Assembly: GCF_000723405.1 (NCBI RefSeq) | Contig: NZ_CCAE010000001.1 | Coordinates: forward strand, 62,001-126,000 | Direction: 5' to 3' | Length of the DNA stretch: 64,000 nt | DNA from: Hydrogenophaga intermedia | GTDB lineage: Bacteria > Pseudomonadota > Gammaproteobacteria > Burkholderiales > Burkholderiaceae_C | Shown: piece by piece, positions 29,969-39,677 of the stretch | Position numbering within the stretch: position 1 is the stretch's first letter | Layout of the letters: each line of letters begins with the position of its first letter | Made by a program: the position numbers and the translations under genes | Notes under the pieces: generated by a model | What the model was told of the DNA's origin: nothing | Databases searched by the model: none | What the model saw: only the letters and a program-made list of their open reading frames with translations

Positions 29969-31408
29969 ATGAAGATCACACCCGTCATCCTGTGCGGCGG
30001 CTCGGGCACCCGCCTGTGGCCCTTGTCCCGCCAGAGTTTTCCGAAGCAGTTCGTCCCGCTGGTGGGCAACAAGTCTTTACTCACGCTTACCTTGGACCGC
30101 GTGGCCTGGAGCGGCCAGCCCGCCCTGTGCGTGGCGGCCGACGAGCACCGCTTCCTGGTGGCCGACGCCATCGAATCGGGCGGCCACGGCGGCACCCTGC
30201 TGCTGGAGCCGGCCGCGCGCAACACCGCCGCCGCCATGGCCCTTGCCACGCTGCAGGCTCTGCGCGATGGCGACGACAGCGGCCTGCTGCTGTTCTGTCC
30301 TGCCGACCACCACATCCCCGACGCCGTGGCCTTCGCCGACACGGTGCAGCAAGGCGTGGCCGCCGCGCAGGCCGGTGCCATCGTCACCTTCGGCGTGATG
30401 CCCAGCTTCCCCAGCACGGCCTACGGCTACATCGCGCAAGGCGATGCGCGCGCCGACGGCAGCCGCCGCGTGGCCCGCTTCATCGAGAAGCCCGCCGCCG
30501 AGGCCGCGCAGGCCCTGCTGCTGCAAGGCAACGTGCTGTGGAACGCTGGCATCTTCCTGGCCAGCGCGTCCACGCTGAAGGCCGCGCTGCAACGCCACGC
30601 CAACGACATCTGGACCGCCTGCGAGCAGGCCATGGCCGCGCCCAAAGAGGAAGCCGTGGGCCGCTGCCGCTTCGTGCGCCCCGCGGCCGAGCCCTTCCTG
30701 GCCTGCCGCTCGCAGAGCATCGACTACGCCGTGATGGAGCCGCACGACGACGTGGCCGTGGTGCCCTTTCAGGGCCAGTGGAGCGACGTGGGCAGTTGGA
30801 ACGCCGTGGCCGACCTCGCACCCGCCGACGGCAACGGCAACCGCGTGCAGGGCCAGGGCCATGCGCTGCGCGCGGCCAACACCTTCATCCACGCCCCGCA
30901 CCGCCCCGTGGTGGCCCTGGGCACGCACGACCTGCTCATCATCGACACGCCCGACGCCCTGCTGGTGGCCCAGCGCGACCACGCCGAGCAGGTGAAGGAC
31001 GTGGTGGCCCACCTGGCCAAGAGCGACGTGCCGCAGGCCGCCACGCACCGCCGCGTGGCGCGGCCCTGGGGCTGGTACGACAGCATCGACATGGGCGCGC
31101 GCTTCCAGGTCAAGCGCATCGGGGTCAAGCCCGGCGCCTCGCTCAGTCTGCAGAAGCACCACCACCGCGCCGAGCACTGGATCGTCGTGAAGGGCACGGC
31201 CGAGGTCACACGCGGGCAGGAGGTGTTCCTGCTGTCCGAGAACCAGTCCACCTACATCCCCATCGGCGAGGTGCACCGCCTGCACAACCCCGGCAAGATG
31301 GAACTGGAAATGATCGAGGTGCAGTCCGGCGCCTACCTCGGCGAGGACGACATCGTGCGCCTCGAGGACATCTACGGCCGCGAGCCCAAACCCCAGACCG
31401 CCAAATGA
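29969..31408 (+). CDS. manC: Mannose-1-phosphate guanylyltransferase / mannose-6-phosphate isomerase
   Basis: Bifunctional type II enzyme, 479 residues, supplying GDP-mannose. N-terminal guanylyltransferase: [22 protein letters not shown] and [11 protein letters not shown]-terminal cupin isomerase domain from about residue 345: [10 protein letters not shown], then the metal-binding [17 protein letters not shown]. Start at 29969 just before [11 protein letters not shown]. Stop overlaps galE by four bases (ATGA). Confidence 0.94.
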   Translation: MKITPVILCGGSGTRLWPLSRQSFPKQFVPLVGNKSLLTLTLDRVAWSGQPALCVAADEHRFLVADAIESGGHGGTLLLEPAARNTAAAMALATLQALRDGDDSGLLLFCPADHHIPDAVAFADTVQQGVAAAQAGAIVTFGVMPSFPSTAYGYIAQGDARADGSRRVARFIEKPAAEAAQALLLQGNVLWNAGIFLASASTLKAALQRHANDIWTACEQAMAAPKEEAVGRCRFVRPAAEPFLACRSQSIDYAVMEPHDDVAVVPFQGQWSDVGSWNAVADLAPADGNGNRVQGQGHALRAANTFIHAPHRPVVALGTHDLLIIDTPDALLVAQRDHAEQVKDVVAHLAKSDVPQAATHRRVARPWGWYDSIDMGARFQVKRIGVKPGASLSLQKHHHRAEHWIVVKGTAEVTRGQEVFLLSENQSTYIPIGEVHRLHNPGKMELEMIEVQSGAYLGEDDIVRLEDIYGREPKPQTAK

Positions 31409-32436
31409 AGATCCTGCTCACCGGCGGCGCCGGCTACATCGGCAGCCACACCGCCGTGGCGCTCGTCGAGGCCGGCTACGCGCCCATCGTGCTCGACAAC
31501 TTCGCCAACAGCCACCCGGTGGTGATGGAGCGCCTGCAGCGCATCACCGGCCAGGCCTTGCCGCTGGAGCGCGGCGACGTGCTCGACACGCCCTGGCTCA
31601 CCGACGTGTTGCGCCGCCACCGCCCGGTGGGCGTGGTGCACTTCGCGGGCGACAAGGCAGTGGGCGAAAGCGTGGCCGACCCGCTCAAGTACTACCGCAA
31701 CAACCTGGGCGGCGCCACCAGCCTGCTGCAGGCCATGTCCACCGTGGCGGCCGACGACCCCTCGCTGCCGCCCACGCTGGTGTTCTCCAGCAGCGCCACG
31801 GTCTATGGCGACCCGGTGCGTGTGCCCATCACCGAGGACTTCGCGCGCAGCCACACCAACCCCTATGGCCACACCAAGCTGGTCATCGAGGACATGCTGA
31901 GCGCGCTGCAGACCGCACAGCCACACTGGCGCATCGGCACGCTGCGCTACTTCAACCCGGTGGGCGCACATCGGAGCGGCCTGATCGGCGAGGACCCGGC
32001 CGGCATCCCCAACAACCTCATGCCCTTCGTGGCCCAGGTAGCGGTGGGCGCGCGCGAGCACCTCAACGTCTTCGGCGACGACTACCCCACACCCGACGGC
32101 ACCGGCGTGCGCGACTTCATCCACGTGATGGACCTGGCGCGCGGCCACGTGGCGGCCATCCAGGCCCTGCTGGGCCGGGGCGAGAGCTTCACCGTGAACC
32201 TGGGCACCGGGCGCGGCCACAGCGTGCTTGAGGTGGTGGCCGCCTTCGAGAAGGCCAGCGAGCGGCCCGTGCCCTACCGCGTCACCCCGCGCCGCGCGGG
32301 TGACGTGGCGCAGTGCTGGGCCGACCCCTCACTGGCGCGCCAGTTGCTGGGCTGGCAGGCGCGCCACACGCTCGACGAGATGTGCGCCGACGCCTGGCGC
32401 TGGCAGCGCCAGAACCCGAACGGTTACCGCAGCTGA
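31405..32436 (+). CDS. galE: UDP-glucose 4-epimerase
   Basis: Interconverts UDP-glucose and UDP-galactose. 343 residues, extended SDR fold: TGGAGYIGSHT binds NAD, SSSATVYG supplies the catalytic serine, and YGHTKLVIED the Tyr-x3-Lys pair. It uses the product of the neighbouring galU. Its 3' end overlaps the convergent S49 peptidase gene by 13 bases. Confidence 0.95.
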   Translation: MKILLTGGAGYIGSHTAVALVEAGYAPIVLDNFANSHPVVMERLQRITGQALPLERGDVLDTPWLTDVLRRHRPVGVVHFAGDKAVGESVADPLKYYRNNLGGATSLLQAMSTVAADDPSLPPTLVFSSSATVYGDPVRVPITEDFARSHTNPYGHTKLVIEDMLSALQTAQPHWRIGTLRYFNPVGAHRSGLIGEDPAGIPNNLMPFVAQVAVGAREHLNVFGDDYPTPDGTGVRDFIHVMDLARGHVAAIQALLGRGESFTVNLGTGRGHSVLEVVAAFEKASERPVPYRVTPRRAGDVAQCWADPSLARQLLGWQARHTLDEMCADAWRWQRQNPNGYRS

Positions 32437-33398
32437 ACGCCGGCTGATTGTGCGGCCTTGAAAACGCCTTCGCCGATGCTGGCGCCGAACTGGCGCGCCA
32501 GACGCAGGCCCAGGTTCTCGCGCTGGGTGTAATCCACCACTTCCTCGGCCTTGATCACCTCGCGCGCCACGAAGTCGAGGTTGCCCAGACCGTCGGCCAG
32601 GCCGTTGGTGACGGCCTGCTGGCCGCTCCACACCAGGCCGGTGAAGGTATCGCCGTTCTGCTTGAGGCGCTCGCCGCGGCCTTGCTTCACCACATCGATG
32701 AACTGCAGGTGGATCTCGTCCAGCATGGCCTGCAGGTAGGCCTTCTGGGCCTCGTCCTGCGGGCTGAAGGGGTCGAGCATGGCCTTGTTCTCGCCCGCCA
32801 CCATCAGGCGTCGCTCGATGCCCAGCTTGTCCATCAGCCCGGTGAAGCCGAAGCCGTCCATCAGCACACCGATGCTGCCCACCAGGCTGGCCTTGTCGAC
32901 GTAAATGTCGTCGGCCGCCGCGGCGATGTAGTAGGCCGCCGAGGCGCAGGTTTCTTCCACCACGGCGTAGACCTTCTTCTCGTGCAGGCCCTTCAGGCGG
33001 CGGATCTCGTCGTTGATGATGCCGGCCTGCACGGGGCTGCCACCCGGCGAATTGATGAGCAGCACGATGCCCTGCGCGCCCTCGTCTTCGAAGGCCTGGC
33101 GCAGCGCGGGAAGCACGTACTCGGCGCTGGCCTCGGCACCGGCCGCAATGGTGCCTTCGATCTCGATCACGGCGGTGTGCGGCGTGGTGGTCTGGGTGCT
33201 GGCCATGCCTTCGGCCTTGACCGCGAGCCAGACGACGGCACCGATGACCAGCAACCAGAACAGGCGGAAGAACAGCTTCCAGCGGCGCGCGGCGCGCTGC
33301 TCCTTGATCTGCGCGAACAGCAGTTTCTCGATGGTTTCGCGTTCCCAGCCGGTGCCGGCGGAGCGGGGGGTGGCGGCGGTGTTGAAGTCCTCGTTCAC
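32424..33398 (-). CDS. sppA: S49-family signal peptide peptidase (SppA type)
   Basis: 324 residues: a cytoplasmic N-terminus, one membrane helix (about 41-60, KLFFRLFWLLVIGAVVWLAV), and a periplasmic Ser/Lys protease domain. The dyad is probably Ser153 (CASAAYYIA) and Lys205 (AGENKAM), 52 residues apart as in Bacillus SppA; INSPGGSPV and GSIGVL are family motifs. Removes signal-peptide remnants from the membrane. A GTG at 33398 preceded by AAGAGAG is the likely start; the frame continues further upstream but into the Rieske gene. Confidence 0.9.
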   Translation of the reverse strand: MNEDFNTAATPRSAGTGWERETIEKLLFAQIKEQRAARRWKLFFRLFWLLVIGAVVWLAVKAEGMASTQTTTPHTAVIEIEGTIAAGAEASAEYVLPALRQAFEDEGAQGIVLLINSPGGSPVQAGIINDEIRRLKGLHEKKVYAVVEETCASAAYYIAAAADDIYVDKASLVGSIGVLMDGFGFTGLMDKLGIERRLMVAGENKAMLDPFSPQDEAQKAYLQAMLDEIHLQFIDVVKQGRGERLKQNGDTFTGLVWSGQQAVTNGLADGLGNLDFVAREVIKAEEVVDYTQRENLGLRLARQFGASIGEGVFKAAQSAGVQLR

Positions 33399-33411
33399 GA
33401 CGGGCTCTCTT

Positions 33412-33792
33412 TCAGAATTCCACAGGCTTGAGATGGTACTGGGCGCGCCAGTGCACGACGCCATCGTGCTCCACGAGTTCGATCTTGAAGAGCCCGCCGC
33501 GGCAGGGTCCGCCCCGGCATTCGCCGTTCCCGGGGTCATACACCGCGCCGTGCGTGGCACACAGCAGCCAGCGCGCGCTGTCGTCGAAGAAGTGGTCGGG
33601 CTGCCAGTCCAGCTCCATGGCCACGTGGGTGCAGCGGTTGAGGTAAGCGTGCGCCTGGCCCTGGTAGCGGATGGCGAAGGCCCGGCAGGTCTGGCCGGCG
33701 TAGTTCACGTCGAAGGACACGCCCTTGCCGCCATCGACCAGATCGCGGCTGTGGCACAGCGGGTGAAGGTCGTCGTCGGGTGCGGGCGCCAT
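33412..33792 (-). CDS. Rieske [2Fe-2S] ferredoxin-like protein
   Basis: 126-residue soluble Rieske domain. The cluster ligands are in RCTHVAMEL and LLCATHGAVYDP, followed by CRGGPCRGG. Such single-domain Rieske proteins recur between the HAD phosphatase and the S49 peptidase genes in Comamonadaceae; the electron partner is unknown. Confidence 0.9.
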   Translation of the reverse strand: MAPAPDDDLHPLCHSRDLVDGGKGVSFDVNYAGQTCRAFAIRYQGQAHAYLNRCTHVAMELDWQPDHFFDDSARWLLCATHGAVYDPGNGECRGGPCRGGLFKIELVEHDGVVHWRAQYHLKPVEF

Positions 33793-33805
33793 GGCGTGGG
33801 CCTCC

Positions 33806-34462
33806 TCAGGCGTGTTCGCTCAGCCAGTCGTGCAGTTCAGCCACCGAATGCGCCACGAAGCGCGGCCCCAGGGCGTGGAAGGCGTCGGGCTCGTGCGCGC
33901 CGTAGCTCACGCCCACGCTCGCGCAGCCGGCGTTCACTGCCATCTGCAGGTCGTGCGTGGTGTCGCCAATCATCAAGGTGCGATCGGGCTCGACGCCGAA
34001 CTCGCGCATCAGTTCGTTGAGCATCACCGGGCTGGGCTTGCCCGCCGTTTCGTCGGCCGTGCGCGAGCCGTCGAACACGCCATGCAATTCCACCGTGCGC
34101 AGCACCTCGTCCAGCCCGCGCCGGCTCTTGCCCGTGGCCACGGCCAGCCAGTGGTGCCGCGCCTTGAGCGCCTGCAGCATGGTCAGCACGCCGTCGAACA
34201 GGCTCAGCTCGTTCTGACTGGCCAGGTAGTGGTGGCGGTAGCGCTCGCCCAGGCGCGGGTACAGGTCGGGTGGCACGTCCGGCGCGGCGTGCGCCAGGGC
34301 CTGCATCAGGCCCATGCCGATGACGTAGCTGGCCTGCGCCTTCGTGGGCACGGTGCCGCCCACGTCGGCTACGGCCAGCTGGATGCAGCGCGCGATCATG
34401 GCAGTGGAGTCGTACAACGTGCCATCCCAGTCGAAAGCGATGAGGTCGTAGGTGCGGCTCAT
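33806..34462 (-). CDS. HAD-family hydrolase (phosphoglycolate-phosphatase-like)
   Basis: 218 residues, HAD subfamily IA. Motif I is FDWDGTLYDS (nucleophile Asp), motif II ATGKSRRG, motif III GKPSP and motif IV MIGDTTHDLQMA. It resembles Gph/PgmB-type small-molecule phosphatases; the substrate cannot be read from sequence. An ATG three codons upstream (34471) is an alternative start. In related genomes rluC usually precedes this gene; here fghA does. Confidence 0.9.
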   Translation of the reverse strand: MSRTYDLIAFDWDGTLYDSTAMIARCIQLAVADVGGTVPTKAQASYVIGMGLMQALAHAAPDVPPDLYPRLGERYRHHYLASQNELSLFDGVLTMLQALKARHHWLAVATGKSRRGLDEVLRTVELHGVFDGSRTADETAGKPSPVMLNELMREFGVEPDRTLMIGDTTHDLQMAVNAGCASVGVSYGAHEPDAFHALGPRFVAHSVAELHDWLSEHA

Positions 34463-34475
34463 GGGGCTCATGGGA

Positions 34476-35323
34476 TCAGCCCAGCTTCTCGAGCGTTCGG
34501 TGGTGGTGCCGCAGGTGATCGGCCATCACGCTCTGGATGAAGTAGTAGCCGTGGTCGTAGCCATCGTGCCAGCGCAGCGCGAGCGGCTGGCCAGCGGCGC
34601 GGCAGGCATCCTCCAGCTTGTCGGGGTGCAACTGCTCGGCCAGGAACTGGTCCGCTCGACCCTGGTCGATCAGCATCAGCGGGCAGCGCTTGCCCGCCTT
34701 GATGAGTTCGGTGGCATCGTGCTCCGCCCAGCGGGCACGGTCCTCACCCAGGTAGCCGGTGAAGGCCTTCTCGCCCCAGGGGCACTGAGTGGGCGCGGCA
34801 ATCGGCGCGAAGGCCGAAACGCTCTGGAACAGCGCCGGGTGGCGCAGCGCGAGCGTGAGCGCGCCATGGCCGCCCATCGAATGGCCGAACACGCCAACGC
34901 GATCGCGGCGCAGGGCGAAGCGCTCGAACACCAGCGCGCGCAGCTCCTCGACGATCCAGCTCTCCATGCGGAAGTGGTCCGCCCAGGGCGCTTGTGTCGC
35001 GTCGAGGTAGAAGCCCGCGCCGTGGCCGAAGTCCCAGGCGGCGCTGGCGCCATGAATGCCGGTGTCGCGCGGGCTGGTGTCGGGCGTGACGATGGCCAGG
35101 CCCAGCTTGGCCGCCAAGCGCTGCGCGCCGGCCTTGATGGCGAAGGTCTCTTCCGTGCAGGTCAGGCCCGCCAGGTAGAACAGCACGGGCACGGGGCCTT
35201 TGGCGGCCTGCGGAGGCAGGAACACGCCGAAGCGCATGGGCAGGCCGATGGTGGCCGATTCATGCCGGTAGAAGCCCTGCACGCCGCCGAAGCAGCGGTG
35301 CTCGCTCAGCGTTTCCACGGCCA

Positions 35324-35324
<1 letters not shown>
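34476..35324 (-). CDS. fghA: S-formylglutathione hydrolase
   Basis: Esterase-D type alpha/beta hydrolase, 282 residues, that releases formate and glutathione in formaldehyde detoxification. The nucleophile serine is in FGHSMGGHGAL; YLAGLTCTEETF and DGYDHGYYFI (catalytic His region) are family blocks. Its start overlaps the adhC stop by one base (TGATG), so the two enzymes of the pathway are coupled. Confidence 0.96.
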
Positions 35325-36430
<1,106 letters not shown>

Positions 36431-36531
36431 GTGCGGTCTCTCTCGGGTGATGTTGATGCGGTGGGAACACCCGCGAGATTAACCCGCCCTCCATGCCCCA
36501 GCCCCGCCGCCGGGCATGGGGGCCGGCCGGT

Positions 36532-37728
36532 TCACTCGGTGGGCGCGCCCGCGCGGAACCACTCGCCGATCAGCGCGCGCTCCTCATCGGTGATGCCCGT
36601 GGCGTTGTTGATGGGCATGGTCTTGCTGACCACCGCCTGCTGGTACACGGCCTGCGCGTGGCGTTTCAGCTCCGCCGGGCTGTCCAGCCGCACGCCCTTG
36701 GATTGCAGGGCCTCGCCGTGGCACATGGCGCAGCGCTGCGCCACCACGGCCTGCACCTGGGCCGCGCTCACCGCCGGCCGCGCCGCCACCGGCGCCGGCG
36801 GCGCGGGCTTGAGCCACACGATCACCCCGATGAGCACCACCACGCCCGCTGCCGCGTATTTCCAGGGGTGCGGGTTGCGGCCCAGCTTGAAACCGTGACG
36901 CAGCACGAAGAACTGCCGGATCGCCGCGCCCGCGGCCATCATGGCGATCAGCACCCAGCCGTTGTGCGGATTGGCGTAGGTAAAGCTGTAGTGGTTGCTG
37001 AGCATGGCGAACAGCACCGGCAACGTGAAGTAGGTGTTGTGCACGCTGCGCTGCTTGCCGCGCTGGCCGTGGATCGGGTCCACCGGCTGGCCGGCCTTGA
37101 GCGCGGCCACCACCTTGCGCTGGCCCGGAATGATCCAGAAGAACACGTTGGCGCTCATGGCCGTGGCGATCATCGCGCCCACCAGCAGAAAGGCCGCGCG
37201 CCCCGCGAACAGCGAGGTCGCCAGCAGCGCCGCGACCACCACGAGCAACGCCACCGCAGCGCCCACTTTGGCGTCACCGTTCTTCGTCTGCCCCAGCGTG
37301 CGGCAGATGGCGTCGTAGGCCAGCCAGAACACCACCAGAAACGCCAGCGCGCTGGCGATGGCCACCGGCGGCGACCAGTCGAAGACCTGCGGGTCGATCA
37401 GGTAGACGCTGGGGCTCCACAAATAGGACACCAGGAACAGCGCGAAGCCCGAGAGCCAAGTGGAGTAGCTCTCCCAGAAGAACCAGTGCAGATGCCCCGG
37501 CAGCTGCGGTGGCGACACCGCGTACTTCACCGGGTGGTAGAAGCCGCCGCCGTGCACGGCCCACAGCTCGCCGGTGGCGCCCTCGCGGCGCAGCGACTCG
37601 TCCTCGGGCGTGGTGAGGCTGCTGTCGAGGAAGACGAAGTAGAAGGAAGAGCCGATCCAGGCGATGGCAACGATGACGTGCAGCCAGCGCAACAGCAGAT
37701 TGGCCCAGTCGAGCAGGTAGGTTTCCAT
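36532..37728 (-). CDS. puuD: Urate hydroxylase PuuD (membrane, cytochrome c-fused)
   Basis: Oxidises urate to 5-hydroxyisourate with electrons passed to the respiratory chain rather than to O2. 398 residues: about eight membrane helices (DUF989 region, residues 10-305) and a C-terminal cytochrome c domain with the heme motif CAMCH (Cys333, Cys336, His337) and a probable Met ligand in KTMPINN. This architecture is specific to PuuD. It lies next to xdhC and about 2 kb from uraH, uraD and puuE, giving a full route from urate. Confidence 0.93.
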   Translation of the reverse strand: METYLLDWANLLLRWLHVIVAIAWIGSSFYFVFLDSSLTTPEDESLRREGATGELWAVHGGGFYHPVKYAVSPPQLPGHLHWFFWESYSTWLSGFALFLVSYLWSPSVYLIDPQVFDWSPPVAIASALAFLVVFWLAYDAICRTLGQTKNGDAKVGAAVALLVVVAALLATSLFAGRAAFLLVGAMIATAMSANVFFWIIPGQRKVVAALKAGQPVDPIHGQRGKQRSVHNTYFTLPVLFAMLSNHYSFTYANPHNGWVLIAMMAAGAAIRQFFVLRHGFKLGRNPHPWKYAAAGVVVLIGVIVWLKPAPPAPVAARPAVSAAQVQAVVAQRCAMCHGEALQSKGVRLDSPAELKRHAQAVYQQAVVSKTMPINNATGITDEERALIGEWFRAGAPTE

Positions 37729-37866
37729 GGCACCTCGTTCAGGGGACGTGGGGTCCCGTTTTTCGACTCACCACCGCGGGCGCTCTGAGCCGACCGAGGG
37801 CCGCGATACGCAGTGCGTTGTTGCACCGGCTCCGCTGCGACCACAGACGGCCCGCAGTGTAGCGGC
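37729..37866. other. Gap between puuD and xdhC
   Basis: No gene. It should contain the puuD promoter; I see no convincing -35/-10 pair. A short plus-oriented hairpin with T5 (37743-37763) serves no plus-strand gene here. Confidence 0.3.
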
Positions 37867-38715
37867 TCACGCTGAGCTTGCGGGTTCGTTCGACGTCATC
37901 AGCAACAACTGCGCCACCACCGCCGCCGCGATCACCGCCGGTGCCTTGCCGCTGATGCCGGGCAGGCCGATCGGGCAAGTCACGCCCGCGAGCTCGGCCT
38001 CGGTGAAGCCGCGTTCCAGCAAGCGGTGGCGGAAGGTGGCCCACTTGGTGCGGCTGCCGATCAGCCCGATGAAGCCGAGGTCGCCCCGCTCGCGCTGGCG
38101 GCGCAGGCAGGCGGCCACGATGTCCAGGTCCTCGGCGTGCGAGAAGCTCATGATCAGCACCAGCGAGCCGCTCGCCAGCTCAGGCACGGCCCCCTGCACC
38201 GGCTCGGAGTGCTCGGCCACCACACCGTCGGGCAAGGGATCGGGGAACACCTCGTCGCGGCTGTCGATCCAGGTAATGGCGAAGGGCAGCGGTGCCAGCG
38301 CGCGCACCAGCGCGCGGCCCACGTGGCCCCCGCCAAACAGCGCCACAGCGTGGCGCGCCGCGCCCAGGCGCTCGCTCAGGGCTTCGGCGTCGGCAGCCTC
38401 CACCAACTCATACGAAAGTTCCAAAGCACCTCCGCAGCACTGACCCAGGCTGGGCCCCAGCGTGACCGATTGCACGGAGGCTTCCACCGCGCGTCGCGCC
38501 AGCATCTCGCGCGCGCGGCGCATCGCGTCCCATTCGAGGCGTCCGCCGCCGATGGTGTCGATGGTGTCGTTCTCGAACACCGCCATCCAGGTGCCGGCCT
38601 CACGGGGCACCGAGCCGCGCGAGGCGCGCACCGTCACCAGCACGGCGGGCTCGTCGCGCAAGCGGCGAAGGAAGGTCTGCAGCTCACCCGCCATGTGTGG
38701 TGTCCATGTCGACAA
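37867..38715 (-). CDS. xdhC: Xanthine dehydrogenase accessory protein XdhC
   Basis: 282 residues. Binds molybdenum cofactor and delivers it, sulfurated, to xanthine dehydrogenase. SRGSVPREAGTWMAV and TIGGGRLEW are the N-terminal XdhC motifs, GQCCGGALELSYE follows, and the C-terminal Rossmann part shows ALFGGGHVGRAL and GLIGSRTKWATF. The structural genes xdhA and xdhB, usually adjacent, are not here. An internal ATG at 38694 is an alternative start. Confidence 0.93.
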   Translation of the reverse strand: MSTWTPHMAGELQTFLRRLRDEPAVLVTVRASRGSVPREAGTWMAVFENDTIDTIGGGRLEWDAMRRAREMLARRAVEASVQSVTLGPSLGQCCGGALELSYELVEAADAEALSERLGAARHAVALFGGGHVGRALVRALAPLPFAITWIDSRDEVFPDPLPDGVVAEHSEPVQGAVPELASGSLVLIMSFSHAEDLDIVAACLRRQRERGDLGFIGLIGSRTKWATFRHRLLERGFTEAELAGVTCPIGLPGISGKAPAVIAAAVVAQLLLMTSNEPASSA

Positions 38716-38769
38716 AGCTGTATGGATCTGTAAGAGGACTCAAGGGCCGCCCAGTATCGGCCGTAGTGA

Positions 38770-38800
38770 TTGGCACCGTGTGCGCTTTCGCACATACACT
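38770..38800 (+). promoter_or_regulatory. Candidate promoter of the frameshifted lipoprotein-like gene
   Basis: TTGGCA (38770-38775) and CATACA/TACACT (38793-38800) are 17-19 bases apart. A TGTGCG-CTTT-CGCACA palindrome fills the spacer, a good site for a regulator. It lies about 50 bases before the ATG at 38848. Confidence 0.45.
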
Positions 38801-38847
38801 CCATCGGCCCCGCGGTATGGCTGGGCCGGCACCGTTGAGAGAAACGC

Positions 38848-39302
38848 ATGAGCACCCGAGACAACTCCGCCGCCCCAGGCCGCTCCGACGCCCCCAAGGC
38901 ATCCGCGCTGCGCTGGACCGGTCTGACGATTGCGGCCCTGCTGGCCGCCTGCGCGGCACCGTTGCCGCCTCGCCAACCGACTACCGCAAGGACGGCGCGC
39001 GGCACCTCTACGAGCGCAACGGCCACCGCATTTACAAAGGCAAGCTGCCGCCGCTGCTGCACGCGGTGGGTGTGCTGCAGGTCGAGGTCGACGACATCGG
39101 CGAGGTCAAGCAGGTGAGCTGGATGCGCGCGCCGAGTCACGCGCCGGATGTGATGCGCGAGATCGAGCGCACCGTTCGCGCGGCCGCGCCCTTCCCGGCT
39201 CCCGTCCGCATGGGGCGGGTCACGTACACCGAGGTGTGGCTCTGGGACAAGAGCGGCAACTTCCAGCTGGACACGCTGACCGAAGGACAGCGCAGCAAGT
39301 GA
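38848..39302 (+). pseudogene. Frameshifted gene for a small exported protein (TonB-C-like)
   Basis: The frame from ATG 38848 encodes MSTRDNSAAPG..., a hydrophobic stretch LTIAALLAAC (lipobox-like), and then turns to nonsense after about 38958. The frame one base back, from about 38961, encodes a coherent domain: VAASPTDYRKDGARHLY, then IYKGKLPPLLHAVGVLQV, WMRAPSHAPDVMREIERTV, and WLWDKSGNFQLDTLTEGQ up to TGA 39302. Restoring one base near 38960 (CACC[G]GTT) joins them into about 151 residues. The C-terminal domain looks like a conserved comamonad periplasmic protein of TonB-C-like layout. Either a real single-base deletion or a sequencing error. Confidence 0.7.
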
Positions 39303-39326
39303 TCTCCGTGGTTTGAGACGTTTTCG

Positions 39327-39352
39327 GGCCCGCTTCTTTGGCGGGCCTTTTT
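39327..39352 (+). terminator. Intrinsic terminator
   Basis: GGCCCGC / GCGGGCC stem (39327-39333, 39341-39347) followed by T5 and further T-rich sequence, 24 bases after the stop of the frameshifted gene and on its strand. Confidence 0.85.
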
Positions 39353-39385
39353 GTTTGTTTGCGCGGGTTTTCTCCGGGGGGGGCC

Positions 39386-39498
39386 GGTCATCGGCGCTCG
39401 GGTGTCCGGCTCCGCGACTGTCCCCCGGAACGGAGCGCTGGCGCGCTCCGTTCCTCCTCCTTTATGTCGCTACGCCGGACACCCGAGCGCCGACGACC
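39386..39498. repeat. Structured palindromic element, copy A
   Basis: 113 bases. Outer arms of 25 bases (39386-39410, 39474-39498) pair at 24 positions, the exception being a G:T-type pair. Inside are TCCGCGACTGTCCCCC (39411-39426), a perfect 12-bp hairpin (39427-39438 / 39443-39454, loop TGGC) and TCCTCCTTTATGTCGCTAC (39455-39473). GCGA in the first block can also pair with TCGC in the second. Copy B has the same design in inverse orientation. Confidence 0.85.
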
Positions 39499-39537
39499 TC
39501 GTTGGCACTCGGTCTGTTGGTGCGCCAACCGGCCTGT

Positions 39538-39639
39538 GGCTCGCGGACGCTGGGTGCCCTGCGTAGCGAAATAAAGGGGGAGGACGGCGCAGCCGTCCGG
39601 AGGACATTCGCGGAGCAGGGCACCCAGTGGCCGCGAGCC
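39538..39639. repeat. Structured palindromic element, copy B (inverted)
   Basis: 102 bases, inverted relative to copy A and 39 bases from it. Outer arms of 25 bases (39538-39562, 39615-39639) pair at 23 positions. Read on the minus strand, the internal blocks are TCCGCGAATGTCCTCC and TCCCCCTTTATTTCGCTAC, 14/16 and 17/19 identical to copy A and of equal length. The inner hairpin is GGACGGC-TGC-GCCGTCC. Outer arms share only about 15 of 25 positions with copy A, yet stay self-complementary. Confidence 0.85.
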
Positions 39640-39677
39640 TCGCGAGGTGGTCGAGCGAAACGCCCAACGAAAGAAGC

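Noticed and set aside
37743-37763. Intrinsic terminator on the plus strand between puuD and xdhC
   Set aside because: The stem is only 5 bp with T5, and no plus-strand gene ends there.
38950-38970. Programmed ribosomal frameshift in the exported-protein gene
   Set aside because: No slippery heptamer, internal Shine-Dalgarno or following pseudoknot is evident; a one-base deletion or sequencing error is simpler.
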